From contig JAKACX010000004.1 in assembly GCA_021821055.1 (NCBI GenBank), positions 1-64,000 on the forward strand: a stretch of 64,000 nt of DNA, given 5' to 3'. Of the stretch, positions 26,456-35,120 are shown one piece after another. The notes under the pieces were generated by a model. It saw only the letters and a program-made list of their open reading frames with translations. It was not told the DNA's origin and ran no database searches. Source of the stretch: Bacillota bacterium (GTDB taxonomy: Bacteria > Bacillota > Bacilli > Alicyclobacillales > SLC66). The translations under genes and the position numbers were made by a program. The number at the start of each line of letters is the position of its first letter. Positions within the stretch are counted from its first letter, which is position 1.

Positions 26456-27634
26456 TTAACTCGCGCTCCCCGTCCGTGGTTGGGCGCGTCCCGCCACCTT
26501 GCGAACCAAGGACGCATACTGCTTCGCCACTTCGTTCCACATCATGGTGCGGCCGAGCGAGAGCGTCTGCACCTCCATCTGCATCTTGCGTTCGGGATCA
26601 TCCAGCACCTGCAGGATGCTCGCTTCCAAAGCGCCCGAATCGCGAAAGTCAGTCAACAGACCTCGGCCGCCGGCAAGCATTTCCTTCGCGTACCGATAGG
26701 GAGTCGAGATGATGACCCTGCCGTAGCCCACCCCATACGCCAGAGTGCCGCTCACGGCCTGGTCCTGGCCGAGGTAGGGCGTGATATAGATATCGGACAG
26801 GACGAGAGCCTGGACGATCTCTTCCTGAGTCAAGAGCTTGTCAATGAATTGGATATTCGATTCCAAGTGCAACTGAGACGTCTGGTCCACCAGTTTTCTG
26901 CGGTAGACTTCACCGAATTCTCGTTTCACCACCGGGTGTGTCTTCCCCAGGATCCGATAGAGTACCTGAGGGTGTCGGGCAGCGACGCCCGCGAGGGCGT
27001 CGATCGCATATTCGATCCCTTTGCCTGGACTCAGGAAGCCAAACGTCGAGAGTATGGCGCGTCCCGTGAGTCCATGGCGTTCCTTGAGCGCGTCGCGCGT
27101 TTCCGTCAACACGGTCGGCACACCATGATGGAGCATCTCGATCTTGTTACGTTCTATGCCATAAATAGAGACTAGGTCTTCCACTGTGATCTGTGCCATC
27201 GTGATGACTTTGAAGCTGAGTTCTCCGAGTCGGTTGACGATGAACCGCTGCTTCGGCGTGGGCTGCGCGAGAACCGTATGGAACACCACGATAAGGGGCA
27301 TTTTCACTCGGCGCGCCAGTTCGAGTACGTATTCACCGCTTTCGCCTCCATAAATGCCGAATTCATGTTGGATCACGAGGAGATCGACGTTGGACTGATT
27401 CAACACAAGCGCGGCCCTTCGATAATCTGCTTGATCCTGCTGACTGATCTGCGCGATGACGCGACTTCCGTATCGATAGGTTTCGTCGTCATTCATTGCC
27501 ACGGCCACAGGAGGATTGAAGTCCCGGATCTGAGAGATCGCGTCGGCGAGGTCTTTCGTAAAAGTGGCCAGCCCGCATTCTCGGGGCAAGCAGGTGCTTA
27601 GGAATGCGATATTCAGTTTACGATTGCTCTCCAA
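26456..27634 (-). CDS. GT4 family glycosyltransferase
   Basis: A 392-residue GT-B fold enzyme. The N-terminal nucleotide-side motif PRECGLATFTKDLADAI and the C-terminal donor-binding segments FGFLSPGKGIEYAIDAL and YLGQDQAVSGTLAYGVGYG are visible; the last of these stands where GT4 enzymes have the E-x7-E element. It probably adds mannose or glucose from a nucleotide sugar to a soluble acceptor (inference). It starts at TTG 27634 with AGGAG 11 bases upstream, and is first in a three-gene operon driven by a strong promoter about 185 bases away. Confidence 0.85.
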   Translation of the reverse strand: MESNRKLNIAFLSTCLPRECGLATFTKDLADAISQIRDFNPPVAVAMNDDETYRYGSRVIAQISQQDQADYRRAALVLNQSNVDLLVIQHEFGIYGGESGEYVLELARRVKMPLIVVFHTVLAQPTPKQRFIVNRLGELSFKVITMAQITVEDLVSIYGIERNKIEMLHHGVPTVLTETRDALKERHGLTGRAILSTFGFLSPGKGIEYAIDALAGVAARHPQVLYRILGKTHPVVKREFGEVYRRKLVDQTSQLHLESNIQFIDKLLTQEEIVQALVLSDIYITPYLGQDQAVSGTLAYGVGYGRVIISTPYRYAKEMLAGGRGLLTDFRDSGALEASILQVLDDPERKMQMEVQTLSLGRTMMWNEVAKQYASLVRKVAGRAQPRTGSAS

Positions 27635-27817
27635 AAGAACATCATCTCCTATTTGTTATAGTAAATTCCATGATGGTGCATAAAAAAAGAAATAAGCGAA
27701 GCTCTTCTTGACGAGCTCCCGTTATCTCTTTCCATTCTGACTATTTAGTTCTAGATATACTGATGTCGATTTCCTGATTATCTGTGTTTCATGCAACTCA
27801 AAATACATTGCTAATAA

Positions 27818-27846
27818 ACTATATCACATTGCAATTTAATTGTCAA
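27818..27846 (-). promoter_or_regulatory. Sigma-A-type promoter for the GT4 operon
   Basis: On the minus strand TTGACA (27841-27846) and TATAGT (27818-27823) are separated by 17 bases. Expected transcription start is near 27811, leaving a leader of about 175 bases before TTG 27634. GCAATGT occurs twice around the -10. Confidence 0.7.
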
Positions 27847-27936
27847 TGAAGGTTCGAGTGCCCGAAGACCGTTGGTCGCATTTCGTCCGCGGGGATCACC
27901 CGAGTGCTGGCCTCTCGGAGTGTATGATAGTTAGGC

Positions 27937-28029
27937 CGCCATGTGCGGCGCATCCGCCCACCAGTGAGTCATGAACATGCGATTCAATCAGGCGCCGCAG
28001 ATGGCACCGTGCAGATTCGCTCGCATTTT
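27937..28029 (-). repeat. Dispersed 93-bp element, copy A
   Basis: About 90 percent identical (84 of 93) to the inverted copy at 37703-37795, without gaps. Near its end, in the sense direction, lies a small hairpin with core GCGG-ATGC-GCCGC. The sense strand reads toward the GT4 operon. Confidence 0.85.
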
Positions 28030-28188
28030 ACGGGTAGCTGGACATGTGATAGAATTACAGGTATGGGCTCATCTGAAGATCGGTGGATCATGAAAGTATG
28101 AGTCGATGCAGCTTTTCGGGTGGCGAGAGACAGTCGCATGGCGAAGACAGGACTGTACTGGAGTTCGGGAACTTGGGAGGCTGTTTGG

Positions 28189-31100
28189 ATGGAAAATGGA
28201 GCAACAGACCCGAACGAAGGTTCGGTATATTCCACCGCACGCGGGGACCCTTTCGTTGTCGGCGTCGCGGCTTCGTCGGTCCAGGCAGAGGCTGTGAGCG
28301 AGATATTGCGGCACACGCCATCGGAAAATGGACTGACTTTTATTATTTTTCCGTATGATGCGACGGAAGATGACTATATTTCGGTCGGGGCCCTGTCCAC
28401 CTGTACTTCGATGACATGCGTCTACGTACAGGAAGAGACAATCGTCGAGGCCAATCATGTCTATGTCGTGCCCCCGAAAAAAGTGGTGACGGTTCGATCG
28501 GGGAAGCTATGCCTTATAGATGTATCGACAACTATCGACAGTGTTCTCCCTATCGATAATTTTATGTTTGAACTGGCAGACGCCTTTGGCAGCAGGGCGG
28601 TCTGTGTGTTGTTTTCAGGAGACGGCAACTACGAACCGCTGGGTATGGACGCGATCAATCTCGCCAACGGTCTCGTGATTGTGGCCGCGTCCAACGCATC
28701 CACCGGTGCCCGGGCGGAACATGATGCTTCGGAACGTGCACACGTGGAGTATGTTTCCTCACTCCAAGAGATCCCACAATTGATCGCCGAGCATGCTGGA
28801 TTTTCGGGGAATCCGGAAGAGGAACCCGCCTTGGAGGCGCGCTTGGCGCTGTTTTCCCTCCTCCAGCAGGCAACGGGGGTTGACTTTACGTTGTACAAGC
28901 AGCCCGCCCTCCTGCGCCGGGTCCAGAAGAGGATGCGAGAGTGCGGGGTCAACTCGTTACAAGAATACAATCAGGTGCTGCGCGACGATGACAGTGAAAT
29001 CAGCGAGTTGCAACGCAGACTCCTCATCGGGGTCACACAGTTTTTTCGCGATCCCGCGGCATTTTCCTTCGTGTACGACCATGTAATTCCCTCGATCATG
29101 GGGCGTCGAGGAGACAAACGACAAATCAGGATCTGGGTGGCGGGCTGCTCGACAGGTGAAGAAGTGTACTCCATGGCCATTTTGTTTAAACAGGCCATGC
29201 GCAACGCTCAGAGAGACATGGATGTGAAGATCTTTGCGACGGACGCCGACCAGGCATCCATCCAGCATGCCGGTCGTGGACTTTATCCAGGGACCATCGC
29301 GAGAAACCTGACCGCGGAGCAGTTGGGACTCTACTTCATACCTGCAGGTGACAACTATCAGATCGCCAAGGAAATCAGGAGCATGGTCATATTCGCTCAA
29401 CACAATCTCTTGCGCGACCCTCCGTTCAGTCAACTGGATCTCGTCGTATGCCGGAATTTTTTGATCTATTTGAAGCCCGAGGCACAAAAAAAGGTGATAT
29501 CGCTCTTTCTCTTCGCGCTAAAACCGGGCGCATTCCTTTTTTTGGGCCCAAGCGAGACACTCGGGTCGTTCTCAACCGTGTTCCTGGCGGTCAACGCTAA
29601 GTGGAATATATTCCAGGTGACGCACAAGATCCGATCAGATTCGTTGGATTCGGTGGGTCAACTGGGCATCAGACAGTCGTTTCAGAAGCAGAAGATTGCC
29701 GACAGGGTCAGGGAAGTGAATCGAAACACCAAAATGGATCTTCTCTATAACAGGTTGATTGAGGAGTATGTGCAGCCATTCATTCTGGTTGATGAGAACA
29801 ACGAGATTGTGCTGATCAATGGCGTCGCAAGGGATTATCTCACCATTTCGTCAGGGAGGCCAAGCCATTACCTGTATAAGATGGTACCCGCGTATCTGGC
29901 GTCTGTGATCAGAACTGCGCTTCACAGAGCGCGCACGAAGCAAATGGAGACGGAACGCAGTGAGTTGATTTCCATGGCGGGTATGACGAAACCTGCCTTC
30001 TGTATTTACGCAAAGCCGCTTCATGTGGCGGACAGGAATCTCGTCCTCATTTTCTTTGAAGCATCCACCGGTGTGACAGATCAGGCGTCCAACGTCCATG
30101 ACGGCGTCCAGGGGACACCGGAAGCGATCACGTTGTCGGATCATGCGGGTCGGTACATCGAGGAATTGGAGTTCGAATTGTCGCAGGCCAAGGAGACACT
30201 TCTGTCCACCACCGAAGAACTGGACAGTTCTAATGAAGAATTCCAGACTGTCAATGAAGAGTTGCTCGTCGCGAATGAGGAACTGCAGAGTGCCAACGAG
30301 GAATTGCAGTCAGTGAATGAAGAACTCATGGCCATGAATGGGGAATCCCAACGACAGATTCACGAACTCGTTGAATTGAATGATGACATGACCAATTTCT
30401 TCATCAGCACCAATATCGCGACGCTTTTCCTCGACAGCAATACAAGCATCCGCAAATTCACACCGGCTATCGCGCGCGAGATAAACGTGATTGCAACGGA
30501 TATCGGACGCCCGCTGGGAGACCTCTCGCACAAGCTGAGGTATGATGAGTTGCTCGCTGACATAGACTCCGTGCTGCACACGGGGCAGGAGATCGAGCGA
30601 GAGGTGCAGAGTTACAGCGAGAAATGGTTCACGGCAAGGGTACTGCCCTATCGCACGGGTGACCCGGGCATTCAGGGTGCGGTGCTTACGCTGACCGACA
30701 TCACCGGTTTGAGAAAGATGACAGACGAACTCCTTGTTCTGTCGTATGCGATCTCGCAAAGCCCCGGGTGCATTCTGATGACAGACACGGAGCGCCGCAT
30801 CAAATACATCAATCTGGAGTACAGTGAGCAAACGGGTCATTCATTGCATGACTTACTGGATACCAAGCTGCAACTGTACTCTGACAAGATGACGGATCAA
30901 GAGTTGGAGGCAATATGGGGGACACTCGGGTCGGGACACAATTGGGTTGGCGAGTTGGTGAACCAGAACAGAAACGGTGAGGACTACTACGAGTGGGTTT
31001 CCCTGAAACCCATAAAGAACAATCGAGGGGTCATAACGCACTACCTTAAGATAGGGGAGGACCTGACCGAGAAATACAAAACGATAGAGATCCTGAGAAA

Positions 31101-31758
31101 ATCGGAGCTCCTGTCCGCTGTAGGTCAACTGGCTGCCGGCATTGCACACGAGATTCGCAATCCCCTCACCGTACTCAAGGGGTTTATTCAATTGATAGCG
31201 CCCGACATGCGCAGCACACACTATACCGACATCATGCTTGCCGAATTCTCCAGGATCGAGGGTATTGTCAATGAACTCTTGTTGCTTGCGCGTCCTCAGG
31301 AAACGCATTTCGAGAAGAGCAATGTGCTAATGATTTTGCAGGATGTTATGATCTTGCTTGATACGCAGGCAATGCTGAGCAACGTGGCCATAGAGGCGGA
31401 CTACACAGAGGCGGTTCCTTGGGTGGATTGTGTACCGAATCAATTGAAACAGGTGTTTATTAACATCCTGAAGAACGCGATTGAGTCGATGCCTCAAGGA
31501 GGGCGAGTAACCGTCGGGGTAGGCTGGATCAGGACAGATATGGTGTCGATCCGTATCACTGACGAGGGACGGGGTGTTCCGGACGATAAGCTCGCCAATT
31601 TGGGAACGCCATTCTATACGACCAAGGAAAACGGAACAGGGCTTGGACTGCTGGTGAGCGCCAAAATCATCGAGAATCACCATGGCAGGATGGAGATTCG
31701 GAGTCAGTTGGGACTGGGGACCACGGTCGAGATCTTCTTGCAGGCAAGCGGGTCATGA
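28189..31758 (+). CDS. CheB-like/CheR/PAS/histidine kinase fusion protein
   Basis: A 1,189-residue cytoplasmic signalling protein. Order: degenerate CheB methylesterase domain (residues 22-195), CheR methyltransferase (about 215-480; WVAGCSTGEEVYSMAILF and NLLRDPPFSQLDLVVCRN), a long coiled coil rich in NEEL repeats (about 690-740), PAS domains, then HisKA (AAGIAHEIRNPLTVLKGF) and an ATPase domain (DEGRGVPDDKLANLGTPF, ENGTGLGLLVSAKII). The CheB part has FPYDATEDD where active enzymes have QHLDPxH. ATG 28189 is chosen for its excellent GGGAGG eight bases upstream; GTG 28120 and ATG 28138 are alternatives. The NarL-type regulator at 33986 is a possible partner. Confidence 0.87.
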   Translation: MENGATDPNEGSVYSTARGDPFVVGVAASSVQAEAVSEILRHTPSENGLTFIIFPYDATEDDYISVGALSTCTSMTCVYVQEETIVEANHVYVVPPKKVVTVRSGKLCLIDVSTTIDSVLPIDNFMFELADAFGSRAVCVLFSGDGNYEPLGMDAINLANGLVIVAASNASTGARAEHDASERAHVEYVSSLQEIPQLIAEHAGFSGNPEEEPALEARLALFSLLQQATGVDFTLYKQPALLRRVQKRMRECGVNSLQEYNQVLRDDDSEISELQRRLLIGVTQFFRDPAAFSFVYDHVIPSIMGRRGDKRQIRIWVAGCSTGEEVYSMAILFKQAMRNAQRDMDVKIFATDADQASIQHAGRGLYPGTIARNLTAEQLGLYFIPAGDNYQIAKEIRSMVIFAQHNLLRDPPFSQLDLVVCRNFLIYLKPEAQKKVISLFLFALKPGAFLFLGPSETLGSFSTVFLAVNAKWNIFQVTHKIRSDSLDSVGQLGIRQSFQKQKIADRVREVNRNTKMDLLYNRLIEEYVQPFILVDENNEIVLINGVARDYLTISSGRPSHYLYKMVPAYLASVIRTALHRARTKQMETERSELISMAGMTKPAFCIYAKPLHVADRNLVLIFFEASTGVTDQASNVHDGVQGTPEAITLSDHAGRYIEELEFELSQAKETLLSTTEELDSSNEEFQTVNEELLVANEELQSANEELQSVNEELMAMNGESQRQIHELVELNDDMTNFFISTNIATLFLDSNTSIRKFTPAIAREINVIATDIGRPLGDLSHKLRYDELLADIDSVLHTGQEIEREVQSYSEKWFTARVLPYRTGDPGIQGAVLTLTDITGLRKMTDELLVLSYAISQSPGCILMTDTERRIKYINLEYSEQTGHSLHDLLDTKLQLYSDKMTDQELEAIWGTLGSGHNWVGELVNQNRNGEDYYEWVSLKPIKNNRGVITHYLKIGEDLTEKYKTIEILRKSELLSAVGQLAAGIAHEIRNPLTVLKGFIQLIAPDMRSTHYTDIMLAEFSRIEGIVNELLLLARPQETHFEKSNVLMILQDVMILLDTQAMLSNVAIEADYTEAVPWVDCVPNQLKQVFINILKNAIESMPQGGRVTVGVGWIRTDMVSIRITDEGRGVPDDKLANLGTPFYTTKENGTGLGLLVSAKIIENHHGRMEIRSQLGLGTTVEIFLQASGS

Positions 31759-31830
31759 GTGAGCATTGAGCATGCGTGTCGCTGTCGCGAAACAGGTCGG
31801 CTAGAAGGGCCAACGCCGCCGCGTAAAAGA

Positions 31831-31871
31831 CAAGACAGCGCTGACGCAGGTTGCGCGACAGCGCTGTCTTG
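31831..31871. terminator. Bidirectional hairpin terminator
   Basis: CAAGACAGCGCTG and CAGCGCTGTCTTG form a perfect 13-bp stem with a 15-base loop, between convergent genes. On the minus strand TCTTTT follows directly; on the plus strand GTTTCTC follows. It probably ends both the kinase gene and the cytochrome b cluster. Confidence 0.75.
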
Positions 31872-31901
31872 GTTTCTCTAAGGAAGGCAGGCGTGCTCCT
31901 G

Positions 31902-32891
31902 CTAGACGTGCCGAGGCGCGACGCTGCCCTTCTCGCTTTTCGGTTTGTCTCGCCGGTACCAGTCCCGCCAAATCAGCTTGTGGAGCGGAAGCAATTTCGG
32001 CAATCGATTCAGTCCTGGCACCCATGGCACGAAGATGAGCACGAGGAACAGCAGACCCACTGTGTAGGCGGCCATCTGATCGCCCGCGTCGCTCGTGTTC
32101 CAGGGCGGAATCTGATAGAAGAAGGTGTACGGCGTCAGCCACCAAGGACCGGGATACGCCTGCTCGTCGTGGTTGATGCCCCACTGTTCACCGGACATGT
32201 TCAGTGCTCCGGCGATATTGTGGAGAGCCGCCCCCTGAAGAAAGAGCAGGTTGTTCTGAACGTTCCAGCGATACGCGCCCTGATTTGTCTCTCGCGCCAG
32301 CGCTCCGGACAGAAGACCGGAACGCGCCAGTTGCAGTTCCGCGTTCATCATATAGGAGACAGGTCCGTAGTTCCCGGCGGGCAGTTGCACGGTCGTGCCG
32401 ACGACCTTCGCCTTGTTCAGCGCATCGGTCAGGTTCTGCGACCACTTGGCCTGCGTGGCGCCGGAGGCCGTCTCGTATGTGTGCAAGGCCTGTTTCAATG
32501 ACACGTTGCCGGACGCAGTCGCCAGCATGGTCAGCGGCGTGAGCACATCATCTTTCGCGGTATTCAGCGGATAGGGCGTGCCCCACCACGTCTGCGGGGA
32601 GAAGCCTGCAATCGACTGTATGCTCCCCGTTCCGTCGTTGTAAGGCGGACCGTACGACGCCATCTCTCCGGTGCCGTCCAGGTCGCCGAGCGCCGTCTGC
32701 TCGACCAGTACCGGACTTTGCACGGCCACCTGCTGATTCGTGACGGCCGGGCGGTACGGGGCGCCTGCGATGGCGGCCACGACCAGCACGATGACGGCGA
32801 TCACGCCGAGGCTTACGACTCCCTCTTTCACCATGTCAAAGTCCTTCATCGGGAACCGCTTGGCGTCGGGATACTGATAGTCTCTTTTCAT
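31902..32891 (-). CDS. Cytochrome b-associated membrane protein
   Basis: A 329-residue protein: one N-terminal membrane helix (residues about 28-45, GVIAVIVLVVAAIAG), a large extracytoplasmic part of about 200 residues, then a hydrophobic segment (YTVGLLFLVLIFVPWVPG) and a basic tail. It is placed like subunit IV of b6/bc complexes but lacks the usual quinol-site PEWY motif. The start overlaps the cytochrome b stop by four bases. It probably forms a complex with that cytochrome; the soluble part is unrecognised and has no haem or cluster motif. Confidence 0.7.
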   Translation of the reverse strand: MKRDYQYPDAKRFPMKDFDMVKEGVVSLGVIAVIVLVVAAIAGAPYRPAVTNQQVAVQSPVLVEQTALGDLDGTGEMASYGPPYNDGTGSIQSIAGFSPQTWWGTPYPLNTAKDDVLTPLTMLATASGNVSLKQALHTYETASGATQAKWSQNLTDALNKAKVVGTTVQLPAGNYGPVSYMMNAELQLARSGLLSGALARETNQGAYRWNVQNNLLFLQGAALHNIAGALNMSGEQWGINHDEQAYPGPWWLTPYTFFYQIPPWNTSDAGDQMAAYTVGLLFLVLIFVPWVPGLNRLPKLLPLHKLIWRDWYRRDKPKSEKGSVAPRHV

Positions 32892-33511
32892 GAGTGGTCA
32901 CCAACTTTGGCGTTCTCAGTGCCTTCATCCGGATAGGGCGGCACCACACCCTTGCGCCGCACCGCGACCAGGTGCCAGCCGATCAGGGCGATCAACACGG
33001 CGGGCAGCACCGCAATGTGCAGACCGTAGATCTGTCCGTTGTCCAGCGCGTTGAAGAGTCCGTTTACCCCCGCTCCGTTGAACGCGTCCTTGCTCTGGAC
33101 CTGGTTCCACTGTGAGAAGAAGTCTCCCCGCGAGAGGTAGCCCGTGAACGCGGTGAGGACCCCAACGCCGAATGATAGGGCGCCGAGCACCCATGTGAGC
33201 GCCCTGCCTTCGCGCCATGATCCCATGAAGAACTGGACGACGAGATGCATGGTCATGAAAAAGAAGAATGCCTGCACGCTCCAAAAATGTATGGCGCGAA
33301 AGTATTCGCCGACGGCCGATGTCTGATACCAGACCGGGCTCTTCGCCGCCATCACGATCCCGGATACAATAACGACCACCAGACTGCTGAGCGTGAACAC
33401 CCCGAAACTGTACACCAGGGAATTCACGTAAACCGGCTGTTCCGACGGAAGCAGGCGATCCCACGACAGTTGCTCGGTCGCCCGCTTCCTCATGCGCGTT
33501 GTCCAGTTCAC
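32888..33511 (-). CDS. Cytochrome b/b6 N-terminal domain protein
   Basis: A 207-residue, four-helix dihaem cytochrome b. Two histidine pairs that would hold the b haems are visible: AIHFWSVQAFFFFMTMH in helix 2 and GLHIAVLPAVLIALIGWH in helix 4. The quinone-site turn TGYLSRGDFFSQWNQ follows helix 3. GTG 33511 has GGGAGG nine bases upstream and overlaps the stop of the small upstream gene. No Rieske iron-sulfur or cytochrome c1/f gene is present beside it. Confidence 0.88.
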   Translation of the reverse strand: MNWTTRMRKRATEQLSWDRLLPSEQPVYVNSLVYSFGVFTLSSLVVVIVSGIVMAAKSPVWYQTSAVGEYFRAIHFWSVQAFFFFMTMHLVVQFFMGSWREGRALTWVLGALSFGVGVLTAFTGYLSRGDFFSQWNQVQSKDAFNGAGVNGLFNALDNGQIYGLHIAVLPAVLIALIGWHLVAVRRKGVVPPYPDEGTENAKVGDHS

Positions 33512-33624
33512 CGCTGAGTCCCTCCCTTGTGACCGGGGTATTTGAATGCGACGAACGCTATGAAGACGATCAGCCAGAGGTACCCGGCGTAGTAGTTCGG
33601 CCAAGCGTTCGAAAGATCAACCAT
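33508..33624 (-). CDS. 38-residue membrane protein, first gene of the cytochrome b cluster
   Basis: Short ORF read directly on the minus strand. It starts MVDLSNAWPNYYAGYLW, continues with one hydrophobic helix (LIVFIAFVAF) and ends in a basic tail. GGGGTGA stands eight bases before ATG 33624, and the stop overlaps the cytochrome b start as GTGA, so the reading frame is well supported by coupling. It is probably a small structural subunit of the cytochrome b complex, comparable in size to the Pet peptides of b6f (comparison only). Confidence 0.7.
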   Translation of the reverse strand: MVDLSNAWPNYYAGYLWLIVFIAFVAFKYPGHKGGTQR

Positions 33625-33985
33625 GTCATTTCACCCCATTTCCTGTCGTGAGTGTCATGTTCATCTCCAATGATGCCATCAAGAAATTACCCGCACTTGA
33701 GTTGAACAGACTATTTCGCTGTAATTACTGTAACTATGTTTTCTAACCAATATAATGTGTACATAAGTTTTCCTGCATGGGCCGTTATAGTCTGAATGGA
33801 TCATGCGAATTTGTGCATCTGGGGACATGCATGAGGAAATGACGGGGTACATTTGGACCCCCGTTCTTTAGTGATTGCCACTCATGCGCAGAATGGCCTG
33901 AAGTCCTACGCTACAGACAGGGGAACAGTGACAACGCCGTCCATTATATGGTAATATCACGGTTCCCCTTGAGGGGGTTTATCCA
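33625..33985. other. Divergent intergenic region
   Basis: About 360 bases without a gene. TATAAT at 33751-33756 may serve the rightward regulator gene. CTGTAA occurs twice, three bases apart (about 33719-33733), and could be a regulator site for the leftward cytochrome genes. Confidence 0.4.
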
Positions 33986-34687
33986 TTGGGTGGAAGTGGA
34001 TCGCGATTGCCGGAGCCACCCGGACCCGTCAGTATCCGCGTCGTTGTGGCTGACGACCATCCGCTGTTTCGCAAGTCTGTCGTCGACATCCTGCAGAAAT
34101 CCGGCGGTATACAAGTGGTCGGAGAGGCGGCGAACGGCCAGGAGGCGGTGGACCTGACATGCGGCCTTGAGCCGGATGTCCTTGTCCTGGATCTCGCCAT
34201 GCCCGTGATGGATGGAACGGAGGCCACGGCGCGCATTCGCCTGGCGGGGGTCGCGACGCACATCCTCATCCTGACCGCGACGGAGGATGTGCAATCCCTG
34301 TTTGAAGTGTTTCGCAACGGCGCGCAGAGTTGTCTGATCAAGACGGTCCACCCGGACGAACTGGTGAGCGCTATCCGCACGGCGGCCTCTGGCGGCACGG
34401 TCATTCCGAGCCACCTTGTGTCGGCGATCTGGTCCGAGATGTCTCAGTCATCACCCCCCAAGGCGCCGGAGACCAGGCCCCTGACCGTCCGGGAAATAGA
34501 AGTTCTGCGCCAGATCAGGACCGGGGCTTCGAACCGAGATATTGCCGAGAACCTGAACATCAGCGAAAATGCGATCAGGAACTGCACGCACGCCATTTTC
34601 AGCAAACTCCGCGTCGCAAACCGCGCGCAGGCGATCGCGTACGCCGTTCGGGAAGGGTTGTTTGAAAAGAGCGGCGGCGATGCGTGA
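33986..34687 (+). CDS. NarL/FixJ-type response regulator
   Basis: A 233-residue two-component regulator. The receiver domain has VVVADDHPLFRKSV (acidic pocket), phosphoacceptor Asp in DVLVLDLAMPVMDG and the late Lys in CLIKTVHPDEL. The output domain is a LuxR-type helix-turn-helix: LTVREIEVLRQIRTGASN and SENAIRNCTHAIFSKLRV. TTG 33986 is supported by GAGGGGG eight bases upstream. No kinase gene is adjacent; the fusion kinase at 28189-31758 is the nearest candidate. Targets may include the flanking oxidase or cytochrome b genes. Confidence 0.88.
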   Translation: MGGSGSRLPEPPGPVSIRVVVADDHPLFRKSVVDILQKSGGIQVVGEAANGQEAVDLTCGLEPDVLVLDLAMPVMDGTEATARIRLAGVATHILILTATEDVQSLFEVFRNGAQSCLIKTVHPDELVSAIRTAASGGTVIPSHLVSAIWSEMSQSSPPKAPETRPLTVREIEVLRQIRTGASNRDIAENLNISENAIRNCTHAIFSKLRVANRAQAIAYAVREGLFEKSGGDA

Positions 34688-34820
34688 CCGCCGTTTGATT
34701 CTCTCCGAGCGCACGCGGGAGAGATTTGACGGCGCGGCATATCTGTCTATTCGGGAATATTTGGGATCGTATAAGGGAAAACATAGCAGACGATGAACAG
34801 CGGTGAAGGGTGAAGGCACC

Positions 34821-35120
34821 ATGCGCGTCCGGCCGCCAGGGACCGTGAAGGTGCTTCTATTGTCGTCTTCGGCCGGGGGATACGCCGTTGCCTGGTCTGT
34901 CCGCATGGGCCGCTGGTCCATACCGTTTGACGTCCCCTGGAGCAGTCCGCCGCGCGCGCCCGCGATGGCCCGCTTGGTGACGATCGGCGGACCGGCGGCA
35001 TTTGCCTCCAGTCTGTGCGGCGCCTTTGAGGAAGGCGTCCTGCCCTGCTTCGACACGGCGAGTCGGCGCGTCACATTCCGGGGGAGGCTTCACGGATGGA
35101 CCTTCGAGGAGCGTGGATGA
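34821..35120 (+). CDS. Doubtful small ORF before ctaG
   Basis: A 99-residue reading frame with an AAGG-type site before ATG 34821, overlapping the ctaG start. It has a hydrophobic stretch near the N-terminus but no recognised domain. It may be only leader sequence of the ctaG transcript. Confidence 0.3.
   Translation: MRVRPPGTVKVLLLSSSAGGYAVAWSVRMGRWSIPFDVPWSSPPRAPAMARLVTIGGPAAFASSLCGAFEEGVLPCFDTASRRVTFRGRLHGWTFEERG

Larger units (their letters stand above)
27635..28188. other. AT-rich intergenic region with promoter and dispersed repeat
   Basis: About 550 bases between divergent genes. It holds a consensus leftward promoter (27818-27846), an unexplained leader of about 170 bases for the GT4 operon, and the 93-bp repeat copy at 27937-28029. 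The part from 27650 to 27850 is clearly more AT-rich than the rest of the window. Confidence 0.6.
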
